A stretch of DNA of 64,000 nt from Candidatus Pseudoruminococcus merdavium (GCA_904419745.1 CAJFSS010000015.1:1-64000), one strand, 5' to 3'; counted from the stretch's first letter, positions 32,831 to 42,739 are shown. The notes: generated by a model not told the origin, from the letters alone. Translations and numbers: made by a program.

Positions 32831-34624
32831 ATGACCAACAACAAAAACGTACTCACTTGGGTAGACGAAATGGTTGCCCTCACGAAGCCGGACAAGGTTG
32901 TCTGGATTGACGGTTCCAAAGAGCAGCTTGATCAGCTGCGCGACGAGGCAATTTCTACCGGGGAAATGATTAAGCTCAACGAAGAGCTGCTTCCGGGTTG
33001 CCTGTATCACAGAACGGCCGCCAACGACGTTGCCCGTGTAGAGGATAGGACTTTTATTTGCACAAAGAAAAAAGAAGATGCGGGCCCAACCAACAACTGG
33101 ATGGATCCGGAAGAGATGAAGGCAAAACTGCTCCCGCTGTATGACGGCGTTATGAAGGGCAGAACCATGTATGTAATCCCATATTCCATGGGCCCAATTG
33201 GTTCCCCTCTGGCAAAGGTTGGCGTTGAGCTGACAGACTCCATCTATGTTGTTCTGAATATGAACATTATGACAAGAATGGGCGAGCAGGCTTTCAAAAA
33301 CCTTGGCGACACCTCCAACGACTTTGTCCGTGGCCTGCATTCCAAAGCAGATGTTGATCCGGAAAACCGTTACATTGTACAGTTCCCGGAAGAAAACACT
33401 ATTTGGTCCATTAACTCCGCATACGGCGGAAACGTTTTGCTCGGTAAAAAATGCTTTGCGCTTCGTATTGCTTCCTACCAGGGCAAGAACGAGGGTTGGA
33501 TGGCTGAGCACATGCTGATCCTCGGCGTACAGAAACCGAACGGAGAAACCGTCTATATCACCGCTGCATTCCCCTCTGCCTGCGGCAAAACCAACTTGGC
33601 AATGCTGATTCCGCCGGAGGGATACTTGAAAGACGGCTACAAAGTATTCACCGTTGGCGACGATATCGCTTGGATGAAACCGGGCAAGGACGGCAGATTG
33701 TATGCCATCAATCCGGAGAATGGTTTCTTCGGTGTTGCACCGGGCACCAATGAGAAGTCCAATCCGAATGCGCTGGCTTGCACCCGCAAAAATACCATCT
33801 TCACCAATGTTGCGCTCAACAATGAGAACAACACTGTGTGGTGGGAGAAGCTTGATAAGAATCCTCCGGTTGATGCAACCGAGTGGAAGGGCGCTAAAGT
33901 CAACGGTCCGGAATATATTGCAGCAGGTGGAAACCTGGCTCATCCGAACTCCAGATTTACCGCACCGGCTGAGAACTGCCCGTGCATTTCTCCGGAATTC
34001 AACAATCCGGAAGGCGTTCCTATTTCTGCAATTATCTTTGGCGGCCGCCGCGCAAAGACTACTCCGTTGGTTTACCAGAGCTTTGACTGGGCACATGGTA
34101 CCTTCATTGGCTCCGCTGTTTCCTCCGAAACTACCGCAGCTGCTGCCGGCGCAGTCGGCGTACTCCGTCATGACCCGATGGCAATGAAACCGTTCTGCGG
34201 TTACAACATGGGCGACTACTGGCAGCATTGGCTTGACATGGGAGAGACCCTTGGCGACAAGGCTCCGAAGATCTTCAACGTCAACTGGTTTAAGACCGAC
34301 GATGAAGGTAACTTCCTCTGGCCGGGATTTGGTGACAATATGCGCGTCCTTGACTGGATTGTCAAACGCTGCGAAGGCACCATTGATGCTGTGGAGACCC
34401 CGATTGGCTATGAACCAAAACCGGAAGATATCAATGTCGATGGCCTTGTCTATGAGGGCAAACAGTTTACCACAGAGGACGTTGCTTCCCTGTTGGAACT
34501 GGATATTGACCTCTGGAAGGATGAAGTCAAAGAACTGCGTGAGTTCTACAAACAGTTCGGTGATAAACTCCCGGCTAAAATTAAAGAAGAGCTCGATGCT
34601 CTTGAAGCAAGACTTTCCAAATAA
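32831..34624 (+). CDS. pckG: Phosphoenolpyruvate carboxykinase (GTP)
   Basis: 597 residues, the size of the GTP class (ATP-type enzymes are about 530). It has MYVIPYSMGPIGSPLAKVGVELTD, the P-loop FPSACGKTN (247-255), VGDDIAWM (metal-binding Asp), FGGRRAKTTPLVYQ and the C-terminal NWF region. It interconverts oxaloacetate and PEP with GDP/GTP and CO2; in fermenting anaerobes it often runs toward oxaloacetate. Codon use is strongly biased, as in highly expressed genes. AGGAG lies 8 nt upstream. Confidence 0.97.
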   Translation: MTNNKNVLTWVDEMVALTKPDKVVWIDGSKEQLDQLRDEAISTGEMIKLNEELLPGCLYHRTAANDVARVEDRTFICTKKKEDAGPTNNWMDPEEMKAKLLPLYDGVMKGRTMYVIPYSMGPIGSPLAKVGVELTDSIYVVLNMNIMTRMGEQAFKNLGDTSNDFVRGLHSKADVDPENRYIVQFPEENTIWSINSAYGGNVLLGKKCFALRIASYQGKNEGWMAEHMLILGVQKPNGETVYITAAFPSACGKTNLAMLIPPEGYLKDGYKVFTVGDDIAWMKPGKDGRLYAINPENGFFGVAPGTNEKSNPNALACTRKNTIFTNVALNNENNTVWWEKLDKNPPVDATEWKGAKVNGPEYIAAGGNLAHPNSRFTAPAENCPCISPEFNNPEGVPISAIIFGGRRAKTTPLVYQSFDWAHGTFIGSAVSSETTAAAAGAVGVLRHDPMAMKPFCGYNMGDYWQHWLDMGETLGDKAPKIFNVNWFKTDDEGNFLWPGFGDNMRVLDWIVKRCEGTIDAVETPIGYEPKPEDINVDGLVYEGKQFTTEDVASLLELDIDLWKDEVKELREFYKQFGDKLPAKIKEELDALEARLSK

Positions 34625-34650
34625 GACATCTCTACAATTTGCTTCCTGAT

Positions 34651-34692
34651 AAAGAAGGAGAATGGGGATTTTCCCCATTCTCCTTCTTTTTT
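34651..34692 (+). terminator. Terminator of pckG
   Basis: 18-bp perfect stem (34651-34668 with 34672-34689) beginning AAAGAAGGAG, TTT loop and a T run. Confidence 0.95.
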
Positions 34693-34710
34693 GGAACATT
34701 TTTAGTAGGT

Positions 34711-34759
34711 GGATAGCAGTGACGTCACTGTATCCGAAAGACTTTATATATAGTATAAT
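34711..34759 (+). promoter_or_regulatory. Orphan palindrome with adjacent -10 box
   Basis: GGATA, one unpaired G, the perfect 14-bp palindrome CAGTGACGTCACTG (34717-34730), then TATCC: an interrupted inverted repeat of 25 nt. A perfect TATAAT lies at 34754-34759, with the palindrome where the -35 would be. No plus-strand gene follows before the convergent peptidase ends. Confidence 0.55.
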
Positions 34760-34977
34760 AGAGAAAGCGAGGGAACCTGATTTTGCCGGTACTGTTTTGG
34801 TTAACCAAGTTCTGTTTTGGAACCGATAAAAAGGCATCCGTTCCGAAGGGTTTTCCCTTTGAGAACTTGAACAACAGATTATCCTTACTTGCTCTCCACC
34901 TATAGCATTATTTTCCTGCATCGGATACATGATCATATAGTACGGAATTCAGAATCAATCCTCTTTTGTAGGATGAT
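34760..34977 (+). other. Candidate structured non-coding stretch after pckG
   Basis: Downstream of the orphan -10, no open frame is convincing, but hairpins are frequent: GGAACcGAT / ATCcGTTCC (about 34819-34844), AAGGG TTTT CCCTT (about 34846-34859), and GAATCAATCCT / AGGATGATTC (34952-34979), which overlaps the stop codon of the minus-strand peptidase. It may be a small RNA or the untranslated 3' end of the peptidase mRNA. Confidence 0.4.
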
Positions 34978-36357
34978 TCAATGGATATAGTAGATATGGC
35001 AGGGCTTTTTCTCTCTACGAGTAAATGCATTCCGTTTTTGGAAGGCAAAATTGGCGCCTGTAAAGCACGATAATTCCGGAGGGATAACAATCCCCTGACA
35101 CATGGCAAGGAAGCGCTCGGTTTCATCATAGCCGGCGATTTTGCTGACGGCTTCCAGCCACGCCCTGTTCTGTATATGGGGATTCTTTCGATAGTCATGC
35201 AGAAGTTTGAGCATGACGTCATCCAAACAATATTTTTCCGATGTTTTGGTACGGATGCGATGATCCATTTCCATCAAGTAGAATAGTCCCCTGCCATATG
35301 GAACAGTTGTAGCTTCCAGATCATGAAAAAGCAAATTCCCTAAATGTAGATTGGTGAATTCTATGCAGGGGTTACAGTAATATTGTTCTGCCCTTTCGTT
35401 GAGCTGAATAAGCAGTTCTTCCCTTGAGACAAGCCCCATTCTCCAAGGCAATACCAGACTGTAATATTCCGCCATTCCCTCAATATACCAGGTGCAGGTG
35501 CCATAGGGCTCATTGAACAGCAGTGCCCAGTTATGAACCATCTCATGGGAAAAGAGAAATTTAAGCTGGGTGAACGGAGGGGGATTCTGGGGATCATAAA
35601 TATAGGTATAGGATCGATTGAGCGCCGTCCCTCCGCTCATCCTACAAGATCGGGCCCTGGCAAAGATTTTATAGGATTCCCCGCTGTCCTGAAAAAAATC
35701 CGCCATCTTTAAAAATACCTTGGCCGTCCAGTGGGCAATGGGAGAGGCGTCAACCCCTTCCCGTGCAATCCAATAATAGCCAAAACTCCCGTGTTCAACA
35801 CAGTCGACTTTTCCAAAACAGTAGAAAACCTTTTGCAGGCCATCCTCCCTGATGAAAAGGTTCGTGCAGTCTTCCCCGTGCGCCCAGAGTGCGCGCACCC
35901 CTTGGGGCAGATTGGCACGAGAAAACTCCATGTGGAGTTGATAAACATTTTTGGGAAAGGAGGGCATCCAACAGTATCCGGATCCGGTGACGCCCCCAGG
36001 CTCCTGCCCCATATCTAGGACGGGGTTCGGACGAGCCGGGGCAAATGCCGCCCGATAGGTGAGGAGAATGGGTCCTTCCGTTTTGCGTTTAACAAAAAGC
36101 TGGTGATAAATCTCATGCTGTCCTGTTTCATGGAAGTGGCGGACTTCCAGATTCCCAACATTGTCCTTTATTTCTAAGGAATCCCATTGAATAGCAGTTG
36201 GGATGGCATAGATTTCATCAAGGAACGAACAAAGCAGTTCTCCGGGCTGAAGGGAAGGGACTTTTAGACACAGGGAGACTCTGGCGCTGGAAACTGTGTT
36301 GTTTTCCCATTCTGGTAGGACAATGACATGCAGAGAGGGGCAGTCGGCCAGATTCAT
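34978..36357 (-). CDS. Gluzincin-type metallopeptidase (M1/M61-like), cytosolic
   Basis: 459 residues. The zinc motif HEMVHNW (271-275) is followed by WYIEGMAEYY, with the third ligand likely Glu 293, 17 residues after the second His; this is the M1/M61 arrangement. The N-terminal 200 residues are strand-rich, as in the beta domain of these peptidases, and the C-terminus is helical. No signal peptide or membrane segment. Substrate unknown. ATG 36357 has AGGAGG upstream; the longer open frame is the rpsJ leader read backwards. A TACAAT box lies at 36403-36408 on this strand. Confidence 0.78.
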   Translation of the reverse strand: MNLADCPSLHVIVLPEWENNTVSSARVSLCLKVPSLQPGELLCSFLDEIYAIPTAIQWDSLEIKDNVGNLEVRHFHETGQHEIYHQLFVKRKTEGPILLTYRAAFAPARPNPVLDMGQEPGGVTGSGYCWMPSFPKNVYQLHMEFSRANLPQGVRALWAHGEDCTNLFIREDGLQKVFYCFGKVDCVEHGSFGYYWIAREGVDASPIAHWTAKVFLKMADFFQDSGESYKIFARARSCRMSGGTALNRSYTYIYDPQNPPPFTQLKFLFSHEMVHNWALLFNEPYGTCTWYIEGMAEYYSLVLPWRMGLVSREELLIQLNERAEQYYCNPCIEFTNLHLGNLLFHDLEATTVPYGRGLFYLMEMDHRIRTKTSEKYCLDDVMLKLLHDYRKNPHIQNRAWLEAVSKIAGYDETERFLAMCQGIVIPPELSCFTGANFAFQKRNAFTRREKKPCHIYYIH

Positions 36358-36529
36358 AAAATTTCCTCCTTTTTCTCCTTCTGTTGATTTTGTTTTTCTC
36401 TTATTGTAACATAGAAGAATACCAGCCGCTATAAAAGACTGGAAACTATGCGCGTCTCTATTTTCGTCCACGTTGCCAAAGGAGCCAAAAAAACTTTGGC
36501 AAAAAAAGAGAATTTTTTTAAAAAAAGAC

Positions 36530-36558
36530 TTGCATTTCTCAGCCTGGTTTGGTATTAT
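36530..36558 (+). promoter_or_regulatory. Promoter of the ribosomal S10-spc-alpha operon
   Basis: TTGCAT (36530-36535), 17-bp spacer, TATTAT (36553-36558), preceded by long A/T tracts that could act as an UP element. Confidence 0.75.
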
Positions 36559-36564
36559 AATTAA

Positions 36565-36880
36565 GCGTGACTGCACAAGATATGCGATGAAGCGGGAGGT
36601 GGCCGTCCTTGCGACGGGGAATTTCCGCCGAGTATGTCCGATTTTAAACCGGGCGACAACAAATACTGATGTTACCGTGCGCGCGGTATTCTTGCGTAAT
36701 ACCAAATCTGCGCCGGCAACCATGACACAACAGGGTGTCAGCGTTTTGTTCCCGGACAAACGTCGCATCATTTATGAGCGAATGTTTATCCGGTTTTTTC
36801 ATGGGGATACGCGAAACACCCGGAACAGTGTTCAGTTTTTAATCGTTGCTCTGAAAGCTCACAGAAACTTTAAGGAGGCG
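36565..36880 (+). promoter_or_regulatory. Long structured leader of the S10 operon
   Basis: About 320 nt between promoter and rpsJ. Visible hairpins: CCGTC / GACGG near 36603-36617, GGTATT / AATACC near 36687-36705, and GACAC / GTGTC near 36725-36740. In E. coli the S10 leader is bound by L4 for feedback; whether this unrelated-looking leader does the same is not known. No ORF here looks real. Confidence 0.5.
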
Positions 36881-36887
36881 ATGGTAA

Positions 36888-37199
36888 GTGGCAGTCAAGG
36901 AAAAAATCAGAATCAGACTCAAAGGATATGAGAGCAATCTCGTCGACACAGCATCGGAGAAGATTGTGGAAACTGCAAAACGCACTGGCGCAAAAGTTTC
37001 CGGTCCAATCCCTCTGCCAACCGAAAAAGAGGTTGTTACAATCCTTCGCGCAGTTCATAAATACAAGGACAGCCGCGAACAGTTTGAGATGAGAACGCAC
37101 AAAAGACTCATTGACATTCTCAAACCGTCCAACAAGACAGTGGAAGCGTTGATGAATCTTGAGCTCCCTGCCGGTGTTGATATCGAAATTAAACTTTAA
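36888..37199 (+). CDS. rpsJ: 30S ribosomal protein S10
   Basis: 103 residues from GTG 36888, with AAGGAGG 9 nt upstream. [40 protein letters not shown] and THKRLIDIL are diagnostic. Part of the 30S head and also NusE in antitermination. First gene of the operon. The 70-nt gap to rplC contains a hairpin GTTGGTT / AATCAAC. Confidence 0.98.
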   Translation: MAVKEKIRIRLKGYESNLVDTASEKIVETAKRTGAKVSGPIPLPTEKEVVTILRAVHKYKDSREQFEMRTHKRLIDILKPSNKTVEALMNLELPAGVDIEIKL

Positions 37200-37269
37200 T
37201 TTCCGTGTCAAACACGCAGGTCAAGTTGGTTCGTAAGAATCAACCAATAACCTAAACGGAGGAATAACC

Positions 37270-37902
37270 ATGCAAAAGGCAATCATCGGCAAAAAAGTGG
37301 GCATGACCCAGCTTTTCGACGAGAAGGGCAATGTTGTCCCGGTTACCGTCGTAGAAGCCGGCCCCTGCGTTGTTATCCAGAAGAAAACCGTGGAAAATGA
37401 CGGCTATAATGCTGTTCAGTACGGTTTTGGCGACATCGCAGAAAACAAGGTCAACAAACCGACCAAAGGTCATTTTGCCAAAGCAGGCGTCGCAACCAAG
37501 AGAAGAATCAAAGAATTCCGCTTTGATGACTGCGATGCTGTCAACGTCGGCGACATCATCAAAGCTGACATCTTCGCTGCAGGCGACAAAATCGACGTAG
37601 TCGGCACCAGCAAAGGTAAGGGCTATGCAGGCTCTATCAAGCGCTGGGGCAATGCGAGACTCAAAGAGACACACGGTTCCGGACCGGTTGCCCGCCATGC
37701 GGGTTCCATGGGTTCCAGCTCCTCCCCTTCCAGAGTTATGAAGGGCAAAAAGCTCCCGGGACACCTTGGAAACGAGAGAGTAACCGTGCAGAACCTTGAA
37801 GTCGTCAAGGTCGATGCAGAGAATAACCTGATTGCTATCAAAGGTGCTATCCCTGGCCCGAAAAAAGGCTATGTTTATATCACCGATAGCGTGAAGGCAT
37901 AA
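37270..37902 (+). CDS. rplC: 50S ribosomal protein L3
   Basis: 210 residues: [29 protein letters not shown] at the start, a central extension GHFAKAGV, and the long loop [15 protein letters not shown] to [26 protein letters not shown] that reaches the peptidyl transferase centre. An early 50S assembly protein. AACGGAGG lies upstream; rplD starts 17 nt later. Confidence 0.98.
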   Translation: MQKAIIGKKVGMTQLFDEKGNVVPVTVVEAGPCVVIQKKTVENDGYNAVQYGFGDIAENKVNKPTKGHFAKAGVATKRRIKEFRFDDCDAVNVGDIIKADIFAAGDKIDVVGTSKGKGYAGSIKRWGNARLKETHGSGPVARHAGSMGSSSSPSRVMKGKKLPGHLGNERVTVQNLEVVKVDAENNLIAIKGAIPGPKKGYVYITDSVKA

Positions 37903-37919
37903 GGGAAGGAGGAAGCAGA

Positions 37920-38543
37920 ATGCCTAAAGTATCAGTTTTTGACATGAACGGCAAAGCGGTCTCCGAGATCGAGCTTTCCGATGCGGTTTTCGGTATTGAG
38001 CCGAACAAAACCGTGATGCATCAGGCGGTTGTCAACTACCTCGCCAACCAGCGCCAGGGCACCCAGTCTACTCTGACCCGTTCTGAGGTCAGCGGCGGCG
38101 GACGCAAACCCTGGAGACAGAAGGGCACCGGTAACGCAAGACAGGGCTCCATCCGTGCTCCGCAGTGGACACACGGCGGTATTGCATTGGGACCCAAGCC
38201 GCGTGATTACAGCTACTCCCTCAACAAGAAAGTTAAGAGATTAGCACTCAAATCTGCTCTTTCCAGCAAGGTCGCAGAGAAGGAGATCATCGTTGTTGAC
38301 GAGATCAAACTCGATGAGATCAAGACAAAGAGCATTGTCAATATGCTCAGCGCGCTTGGCGCTGATAAAAAGACATTGATTGTGATGCCGGAAATTGATG
38401 AGAAAATCATCCGTTCTGCAAACAACATTGCAAACGTCAAAACCACCCTGGTCAACACACTGAATGTCTATGACATCCTGAACTGCAACCACTTCGTCGT
38501 TGCAAAGGATGCTGTTGCAAAGCTTGAGGAGGTGTACGCATAA
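37920..38543 (+). CDS. rplD: 50S ribosomal protein L4
   Basis: 207 residues with [27 protein letters not shown], the extended loop lining the exit tunnel, and a Rossmann-like body ending in [12 protein letters not shown]. In some bacteria L4 represses this operon through the leader. Its stop overlaps the rplW start by one base (TAATG). Confidence 0.98.
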   Translation: MPKVSVFDMNGKAVSEIELSDAVFGIEPNKTVMHQAVVNYLANQRQGTQSTLTRSEVSGGGRKPWRQKGTGNARQGSIRAPQWTHGGIALGPKPRDYSYSLNKKVKRLALKSALSSKVAEKEIIVVDEIKLDEIKTKSIVNMLSALGADKKTLIVMPEIDEKIIRSANNIANVKTTLVNTLNVYDILNCNHFVVAKDAVAKLEEVYA

Positions 38544-38833
38544 TGACGGCACAAGACATCATTATCCGTCCGATTATCACCGAGGCAAGCATGGACGCAC
38601 AGGCTCTCAAAAAATACACCTTTAAGGTTGCAACTGGCGCAAACAAGGTTCAGATTGCAAAAGCGGTTGAAGAACTGTTCGGTGTAAAAGTTGCAAAGGT
38701 CAACACCATGAACTGCCATGGTAAGGAGAAGAGAATGGGCGCAAACGTCGGCTTCCGTCCGGACTGGAAGAAAGCTATCGTCACCCTGACCGAGGATTCC
38801 AAGACCATCGAATTCTTCGAGAGCATGCTCTAA
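38543..38833 (+). CDS. rplW: 50S ribosomal protein L23
   Basis: 96 residues: [46 protein letters not shown], typical L23, at the tunnel exit where trigger factor and SRP dock. The usual MxxxxKYxF pattern is present. The stop at 38833 is followed by two hairpins before rplB. Confidence 0.97.
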   Translation: MTAQDIIIRPIITEASMDAQALKKYTFKVATGANKVQIAKAVEELFGVKVAKVNTMNCHGKEKRMGANVGFRPDWKKAIVTLTEDSKTIEFFESML

Positions 38834-38835
38834 GC

Positions 38836-38873
38836 TGCCCCCCTGGGCACCGTATGGGAAACTGCTGTTTCCC
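38836..38873 (+). promoter_or_regulatory. Two small hairpins between rplW and rplB
   Basis: TGCCC / GGGCA (38836-38849) and GGGAAAC TGCT GTTTCCC (38856-38873) fill most of the 70-nt gap, the longest in this part of the operon. There is no T tract, so they are more likely processing or regulatory elements than terminators. Confidence 0.5.
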
Positions 38874-38903
38874 GCAAAGCCACAAAGAGGAGAGTGAAAC
38901 ACA

Positions 38904-39737
38904 ATGGCTATTAAAACCTACAAGCCGACAACCCCGGGCCATCGCCAGATGTCTGTGACCGATTACTCTGTGTTGTCCAAGGTTGAGCCGGAAAAGAGCC
39001 TTCTTACTTCTTTAAAGAAGAACTCTGGCCGTAACAGCTACGGTAGAATCACTGTCCGTCACCGCGGTGGCGGAAACAGAAGAAAATACCGCATCATAGA
39101 TTTCAAGAGAGACAAGGCTGACATGAAAGCCAATGTCCTCACCATTGAATACGATCCGAACCGTTCCGCTCACATTGCACTCGTGCAGTATGAGGACGGC
39201 GAGAAACGCTACATTATCGCTCCGAACGGACTGAAAGTGGGCGACGTTATCATGTCCGGCCCGAACGCTGATATTAAACCGGGCAACGCACTGCCAATGA
39301 CCAACATTCCGGTTGGTACTTTCATCCACAATGTCGAGCTCCATCCGGGCAAGGGCGCACAGCTGGCTCGTTCCGCTGGCATCATGGCGCAGCTGATGGC
39401 AAAAGAAGGCGCTTATGCGCTTATCCGTCTCCCGTCCGGCGAGCTGAGAAATGTCCCGGTTGGCTGTATGGCTACCATCGGCCAGGTCGGCAACATTGAC
39501 CATGAGAACGTCAAAGTCGGTAAAGCCGGCAGAACCCGCCATATGGGCATCCGCCCGACTGTCCGTGGTTCTGTTATGAACCCGGTTGACCATCCGCACG
39601 GCGGTGGTGAGGGTAAATCTCCGGTTGGACGTCCGGGACCTGTTACTCCTTGGGGTAAACCGGCACTCGGTTACAAGACCAGAGCAAAACATCACCGTTC
39701 TGACAAGTTTATCGTAAAACGCAGAAATGCAAAATAA
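38904..39737 (+). CDS. rplB: 50S ribosomal protein L2
   Basis: 277 residues: [43 protein letters not shown], the catalytic-centre loop [28 protein letters not shown], and a KRRNAK end. Required for subunit association and peptidyl transfer. GAGGAG lies before the ATG. Confidence 0.98.
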   Translation: MAIKTYKPTTPGHRQMSVTDYSVLSKVEPEKSLLTSLKKNSGRNSYGRITVRHRGGGNRRKYRIIDFKRDKADMKANVLTIEYDPNRSAHIALVQYEDGEKRYIIAPNGLKVGDVIMSGPNADIKPGNALPMTNIPVGTFIHNVELHPGKGAQLARSAGIMAQLMAKEGAYALIRLPSGELRNVPVGCMATIGQVGNIDHENVKVGKAGRTRHMGIRPTVRGSVMNPVDHPHGGGEGKSPVGRPGPVTPWGKPALGYKTRAKHHRSDKFIVKRRNAK

Positions 39738-39761
39738 AGCTTGAAAGGAGGCAGATGATCA

Positions 39762-40043
39762 ATGGGTAGAAGTGTTAAGAAAGGACCGTACGTCCAAGAG
39801 GCACTTTACAAAAGAGTAGTACAGATGAATGAAGCCGGCGAGAAGAAGGTCCTTAAGACCTGGAGCCGCGCCTCCACTATTTTCCCGGAATTCGTTGGAC
39901 ATACATTTGCCGTTCATGACGGACGCAAACATGTACCGGTTTACGTCACAGAGGATATGGTAGGCCACAAGCTCGGTGAGTTTGCACCAACCAGAACCTT
40001 TAAGGGACATGCCGGTTCCAAGACTTCAAACAACGGAAAATAA
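39762..40043 (+). CDS. rpsS: 30S ribosomal protein S19
   Basis: 93 residues: [64 protein letters not shown] core in order. It sits in the 30S head near S13. AAAGGAGG upstream; 24 nt after rplB. Confidence 0.98.
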   Translation: MGRSVKKGPYVQEALYKRVVQMNEAGEKKVLKTWSRASTIFPEFVGHTFAVHDGRKHVPVYVTEDMVGHKLGEFAPTRTFKGHAGSKTSNNGK

Positions 40044-40065
40044 CAGGCCGGAAGGAGGATTCCAA

Positions 40066-40401
40066 ATGGAAGCAAGGGCTAACCTCAGATACGCCCGTAT
40101 CTCGCCGAGAAAAGTCCAGATTGTCCTTGACCTCATTAGAGGGAAAGACGCAGACTTGGCAATGGCGATTTTGAAAAATACTCCAAAGGCTGCCTGCGAA
40201 CCCCTGGAAAAACTTCTGGGTTCTGCAATGGCAAACGCAGAAAACAACCACAACATGGACAAAAACAATCTCTATGTTGCAGAGTGCTTCGTTTGCCCCG
40301 GCCCGATTCTCAAGAGAATCAGACCGAGAGCACAGGGCAGAGCTTTTCGAGTACTGAAGAGAACATCACACGTAACCCTCGTCCTTAAGGAAAAGGAATA
40401 A
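40066..40401 (+). CDS. rplV: 50S ribosomal protein L22
   Basis: 111 residues from ATG 40066 (AAGGAGG upstream): [25 protein letters not shown], then the tunnel loop [19 protein letters not shown], the site of macrolide-resistance changes in other species. The open frame extends upstream over rpsS and should be ignored. Confidence 0.97.
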   Translation: MEARANLRYARISPRKVQIVLDLIRGKDADLAMAILKNTPKAACEPLEKLLGSAMANAENNHNMDKNNLYVAECFVCPGPILKRIRPRAQGRAFRVLKRTSHVTLVLKEKE

Positions 40402-40421
40402 GCTGAAAGAGGAGGTAAATC

Positions 40422-41087
40422 ATGGGCCAGAAAGTTAATCCCCACGGCCTTAGAGTGGGCGTCATAAAAGACTGGGATTCCCGCTGGTTTGCTAAGGATA
40501 ACGCTTTCGGCGATATCCTTGTTGAGGACTACAATCTGCGTAAAACACTGCTCAAGCAGCTGTATGTAGCAGGTGTCCCCAAAATTGAAATCGAGCGTGA
40601 CGCAGCGCGCGTCAGAATCCACATCCACTGCGCAAAACCAGGTATGGTAATCGGCAGAGGCGGTTCCGAAATCGAGAAACTCCGCGCTCAGTGTGAAAAA
40701 ATGCTGGGCAAACCGGTTGTCATCAACATCATTGAGATCAAAAACCCTGACATGAACGCACAGCTCGTGGCACAGAACATTGCTTCCCAGCTGGAGAGAC
40801 GTATCTCCTTTAGAAGAGCAATGAAGCAGTCCATCGGACGCACCATGAGATTTGGCGCGAAGGGAATCAAAGTCCAGGTATCCGGCCGTCTTGGCGGTGC
40901 CGACATCGCCCGCAGCGAGTCCTATCATGAGGGAACCATCCCCCTGCAGACCCTGCGTGCAGACATTGACTACGGCTTTGCAGAAGCCGCTACCACCTAT
41001 GGCCGTATCGGGGTCAAGGTTTGGTTATACAGAGGCGAAGTTTTGGCAGATACAAGAAAGCCTCGAAAGGAAGGAGGTAGCAAGTAA
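40422..41087 (+). CDS. rpsC: 30S ribosomal protein S3
   Basis: 221 residues: [25 protein letters not shown] domain with the [13 protein letters not shown] loop, and the C-terminal [21 protein letters not shown] with [14 protein letters not shown]. It forms the mRNA entry site. It overlaps the rplP start by one base. Confidence 0.98.
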   Translation: MGQKVNPHGLRVGVIKDWDSRWFAKDNAFGDILVEDYNLRKTLLKQLYVAGVPKIEIERDAARVRIHIHCAKPGMVIGRGGSEIEKLRAQCEKMLGKPVVINIIEIKNPDMNAQLVAQNIASQLERRISFRRAMKQSIGRTMRFGAKGIKVQVSGRLGGADIARSESYHEGTIPLQTLRADIDYGFAEAATTYGRIGVKVWLYRGEVLADTRKPRKEGGSK

Positions 41088-41509
41088 TGCTGTTACCGAA
41101 ACGTGTGAAATACCGCCGTGTACACAGAGGCCGTCTGACCGGTAAAGCTACACGCGGCAATAAAGTAAGCCATGGCGAGTTTGGCTTACAGGCTATTGAG
41201 CCGGCATGGATCACTTCCAACCAGATTGAGGCTGCCCGTATCGCAATGACCCGTTATACCAGACGTGGCGGCCAGGTCTGGATTAAAATCTTCCCGGATA
41301 AACCAATCACAGAAAAACCTGCTGAAACCCGAATGGGTTCCGGTAAAGGCTCCCCGGAATACTGGGTGGCTGTTGTCAAGCCGGGCAGAGTCATGTTCGA
41401 GATTGGCGGAGTTTCCGAGGAAGTTGCTAGAGAAGCAATGCGCCTTGCGGCACATAAACTGCCGATAAAATGCAAATTTGTGAAAAAGGAAACGGAGGGT
41501 GAAGAGTAA
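41087..41509 (+). CDS. rplP: 50S ribosomal protein L16
   Basis: 140 residues: [78 protein letters not shown] core. It helps position tRNA in the A site. Translation is coupled to rpsC and rpmC by one-base overlaps. Confidence 0.98.
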   Translation: MLLPKRVKYRRVHRGRLTGKATRGNKVSHGEFGLQAIEPAWITSNQIEAARIAMTRYTRRGGQVWIKIFPDKPITEKPAETRMGSGKGSPEYWVAVVKPGRVMFEIGGVSEEVAREAMRLAAHKLPIKCKFVKKETEGEE

Positions 41510-41709
41510 TGAAGGCTGTCGAGATCAGAGAAATGTCACAGGCAGAGCTCGCAAACAAGCTGAAAGACCTCAAAGCCGAGCTTTTCAACCTGCGTTTTCA
41601 GCTCGCTGTTAATCAACTCGAGAATCCAATGCGCATCAAAGCTGTAAAGAAGGACATTGCACGCATCAAAACGATCATGCATGCCAATGAAAACAGCGCA
41701 AAGCAGTAA
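41509..41709 (+). CDS. rpmC: 50S ribosomal protein L29
   Basis: 66 residues: helical hairpin [33 protein letters not shown] then [18 protein letters not shown]. It lies at the tunnel exit beside L23. Coupled to rplP. Confidence 0.97.
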   Translation: MKAVEIREMSQAELANKLKDLKAELFNLRFQLAVNQLENPMRIKAVKKDIARIKTIMHANENSAKQ

Positions 41710-41727
41710 TGGAAGGAGGATTAATCC

Positions 41728-41985
41728 GTGAGCGATAGAAACCTCAGAAAAACAAGGGTTGGCAAGGTTGTCAGCAACAAGATGGACAAAACCATCGTCG
41801 TCGCAATTGAGGATAACGTAAGACATCCTTTGTACAAAAAGATTATTAAACGCACCGTGAAGCTGAAAGCACATGATGAGAACAACGTCTGCAATATCGG
41901 CGACCGTGTAAGCGTCATGGAGACCCGTCCTTTGTCCAAAGATAAGAGATGGAGACTGGTCGAAGTCATCGAAAAGGCAAAATAA
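41728..41985 (+). CDS. rpsQ: 30S ribosomal protein S17
   Basis: 85 residues from GTG 41728 (GGAAGGAGG upstream): [23 protein letters not shown], the OB-fold core, and [23 protein letters not shown]. Early 16S binder. Confidence 0.97.
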   Translation: MSDRNLRKTRVGKVVSNKMDKTIVVAIEDNVRHPLYKKIIKRTVKLKAHDENNVCNIGDRVSVMETRPLSKDKRWRLVEVIEKAK

Positions 41986-42017
41986 TTTCAGCTTGATTCC
42001 GAAAGGAGGAACGCACT

Positions 42018-42386
42018 GTGGTACAGATGCAAACCTACCTCAAGGTGGCCGATAACACGGGAGCAAAAGAACTGATGTGTATCCGCGTGTTGGGAGGTTC
42101 CCGCAGGAGGTACGCTAATATCGGCGACGTTGTGGTCTGCTCGGTCAAAAAGGCAACACCCGGCGGCGTTGTTAAAAAAGGCGATGTAGTAAAAGCAGTT
42201 ATTGTCCGTTCTGCTAAGGGCGTTCGCCGCGACGACGGAACCTATATCCGTTTCGACGAGAACGCAGCAGTTATCATTCGTGAAGATAAAAACCCGAGGG
42301 GCACCCGTATTTTTGGGCCGGTTGCAAGGGAACTCCGTGAAAAGGATTACCTCAAAATCTTGAGCCTCGCCCCAGAGGTGCTCTGA
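42018..42386 (+). CDS. rplN: 50S ribosomal protein L14
   Basis: 122 residues from GTG 42018 with AAAGGAGG upstream: [39 protein letters not shown] and [29 protein letters not shown]. It faces the 30S subunit and is the binding site of the silencing factor RsfS. Confidence 0.98.
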   Translation: MVQMQTYLKVADNTGAKELMCIRVLGGSRRRYANIGDVVVCSVKKATPGGVVKKGDVVKAVIVRSAKGVRRDDGTYIRFDENAAVIIREDKNPRGTRIFGPVARELREKDYLKILSLAPEVL

Positions 42387-42399
42387 TGGGAGGTGCACT

Positions 42400-42723
42400 T
42401 TGAAAGTGAGCAAAGTACACGTAAAGAAGGACGACCAGGTCGTCATCCTGTCCGGTAAGGACAAGGGGAAAAAAGGAAAAGTACTCGCTGTCAGCCCAAA
42501 AGAGGGCAAGGTCATCATCGAAGGCTGCAACATGGTTACCAAACATGTCAAACCAAAACAGATGGGACAGACCGGCGGGATTGTTAAGGCGGAAGGCGCC
42601 ATGTATGCAAGCAAAGTCATGCTTGTCTGCCCGAAATGCGGCAAGCCGACCAGACTGGCACACAAGATTCTTTCCGATGGAACCAAAGAGCGTTTGTGCA
42701 AACACTGCGGCGAAACTTTTTAA
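42400..42723 (+). CDS. rplX: 50S ribosomal protein L24
   Basis: 107 residues from TTG 42400 (GGGAGG upstream). KOW motif DDQVVILSGKDKGKKGKVLAV; the C-terminus has CPKCGKPTRLAHK and CKHCG, a possible zinc ribbon (two CxxC pairs) seen in some Firmicutes L24. Initiates 50S assembly. Confidence 0.96.
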   Translation: MKVSKVHVKKDDQVVILSGKDKGKKGKVLAVSPKEGKVIIEGCNMVTKHVKPKQMGQTGGIVKAEGAMYASKVMLVCPKCGKPTRLAHKILSDGTKERLCKHCGETF

Positions 42724-42739
42724 GTGAGGAGGATTTGAA

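Noticed and set aside
32783..34936. 717-codon open frame antisense to pckG
   Set aside because: It is a shadow of a strongly codon-biased gene; the translation has no domain and pckG is certain.
36473..36931. Open frame covering the rpsJ leader and start
   Set aside because: No ribosome binding site fits the start, the product resembles nothing, and it overlaps rpsJ in another frame. The region is better explained as an untranslated leader.
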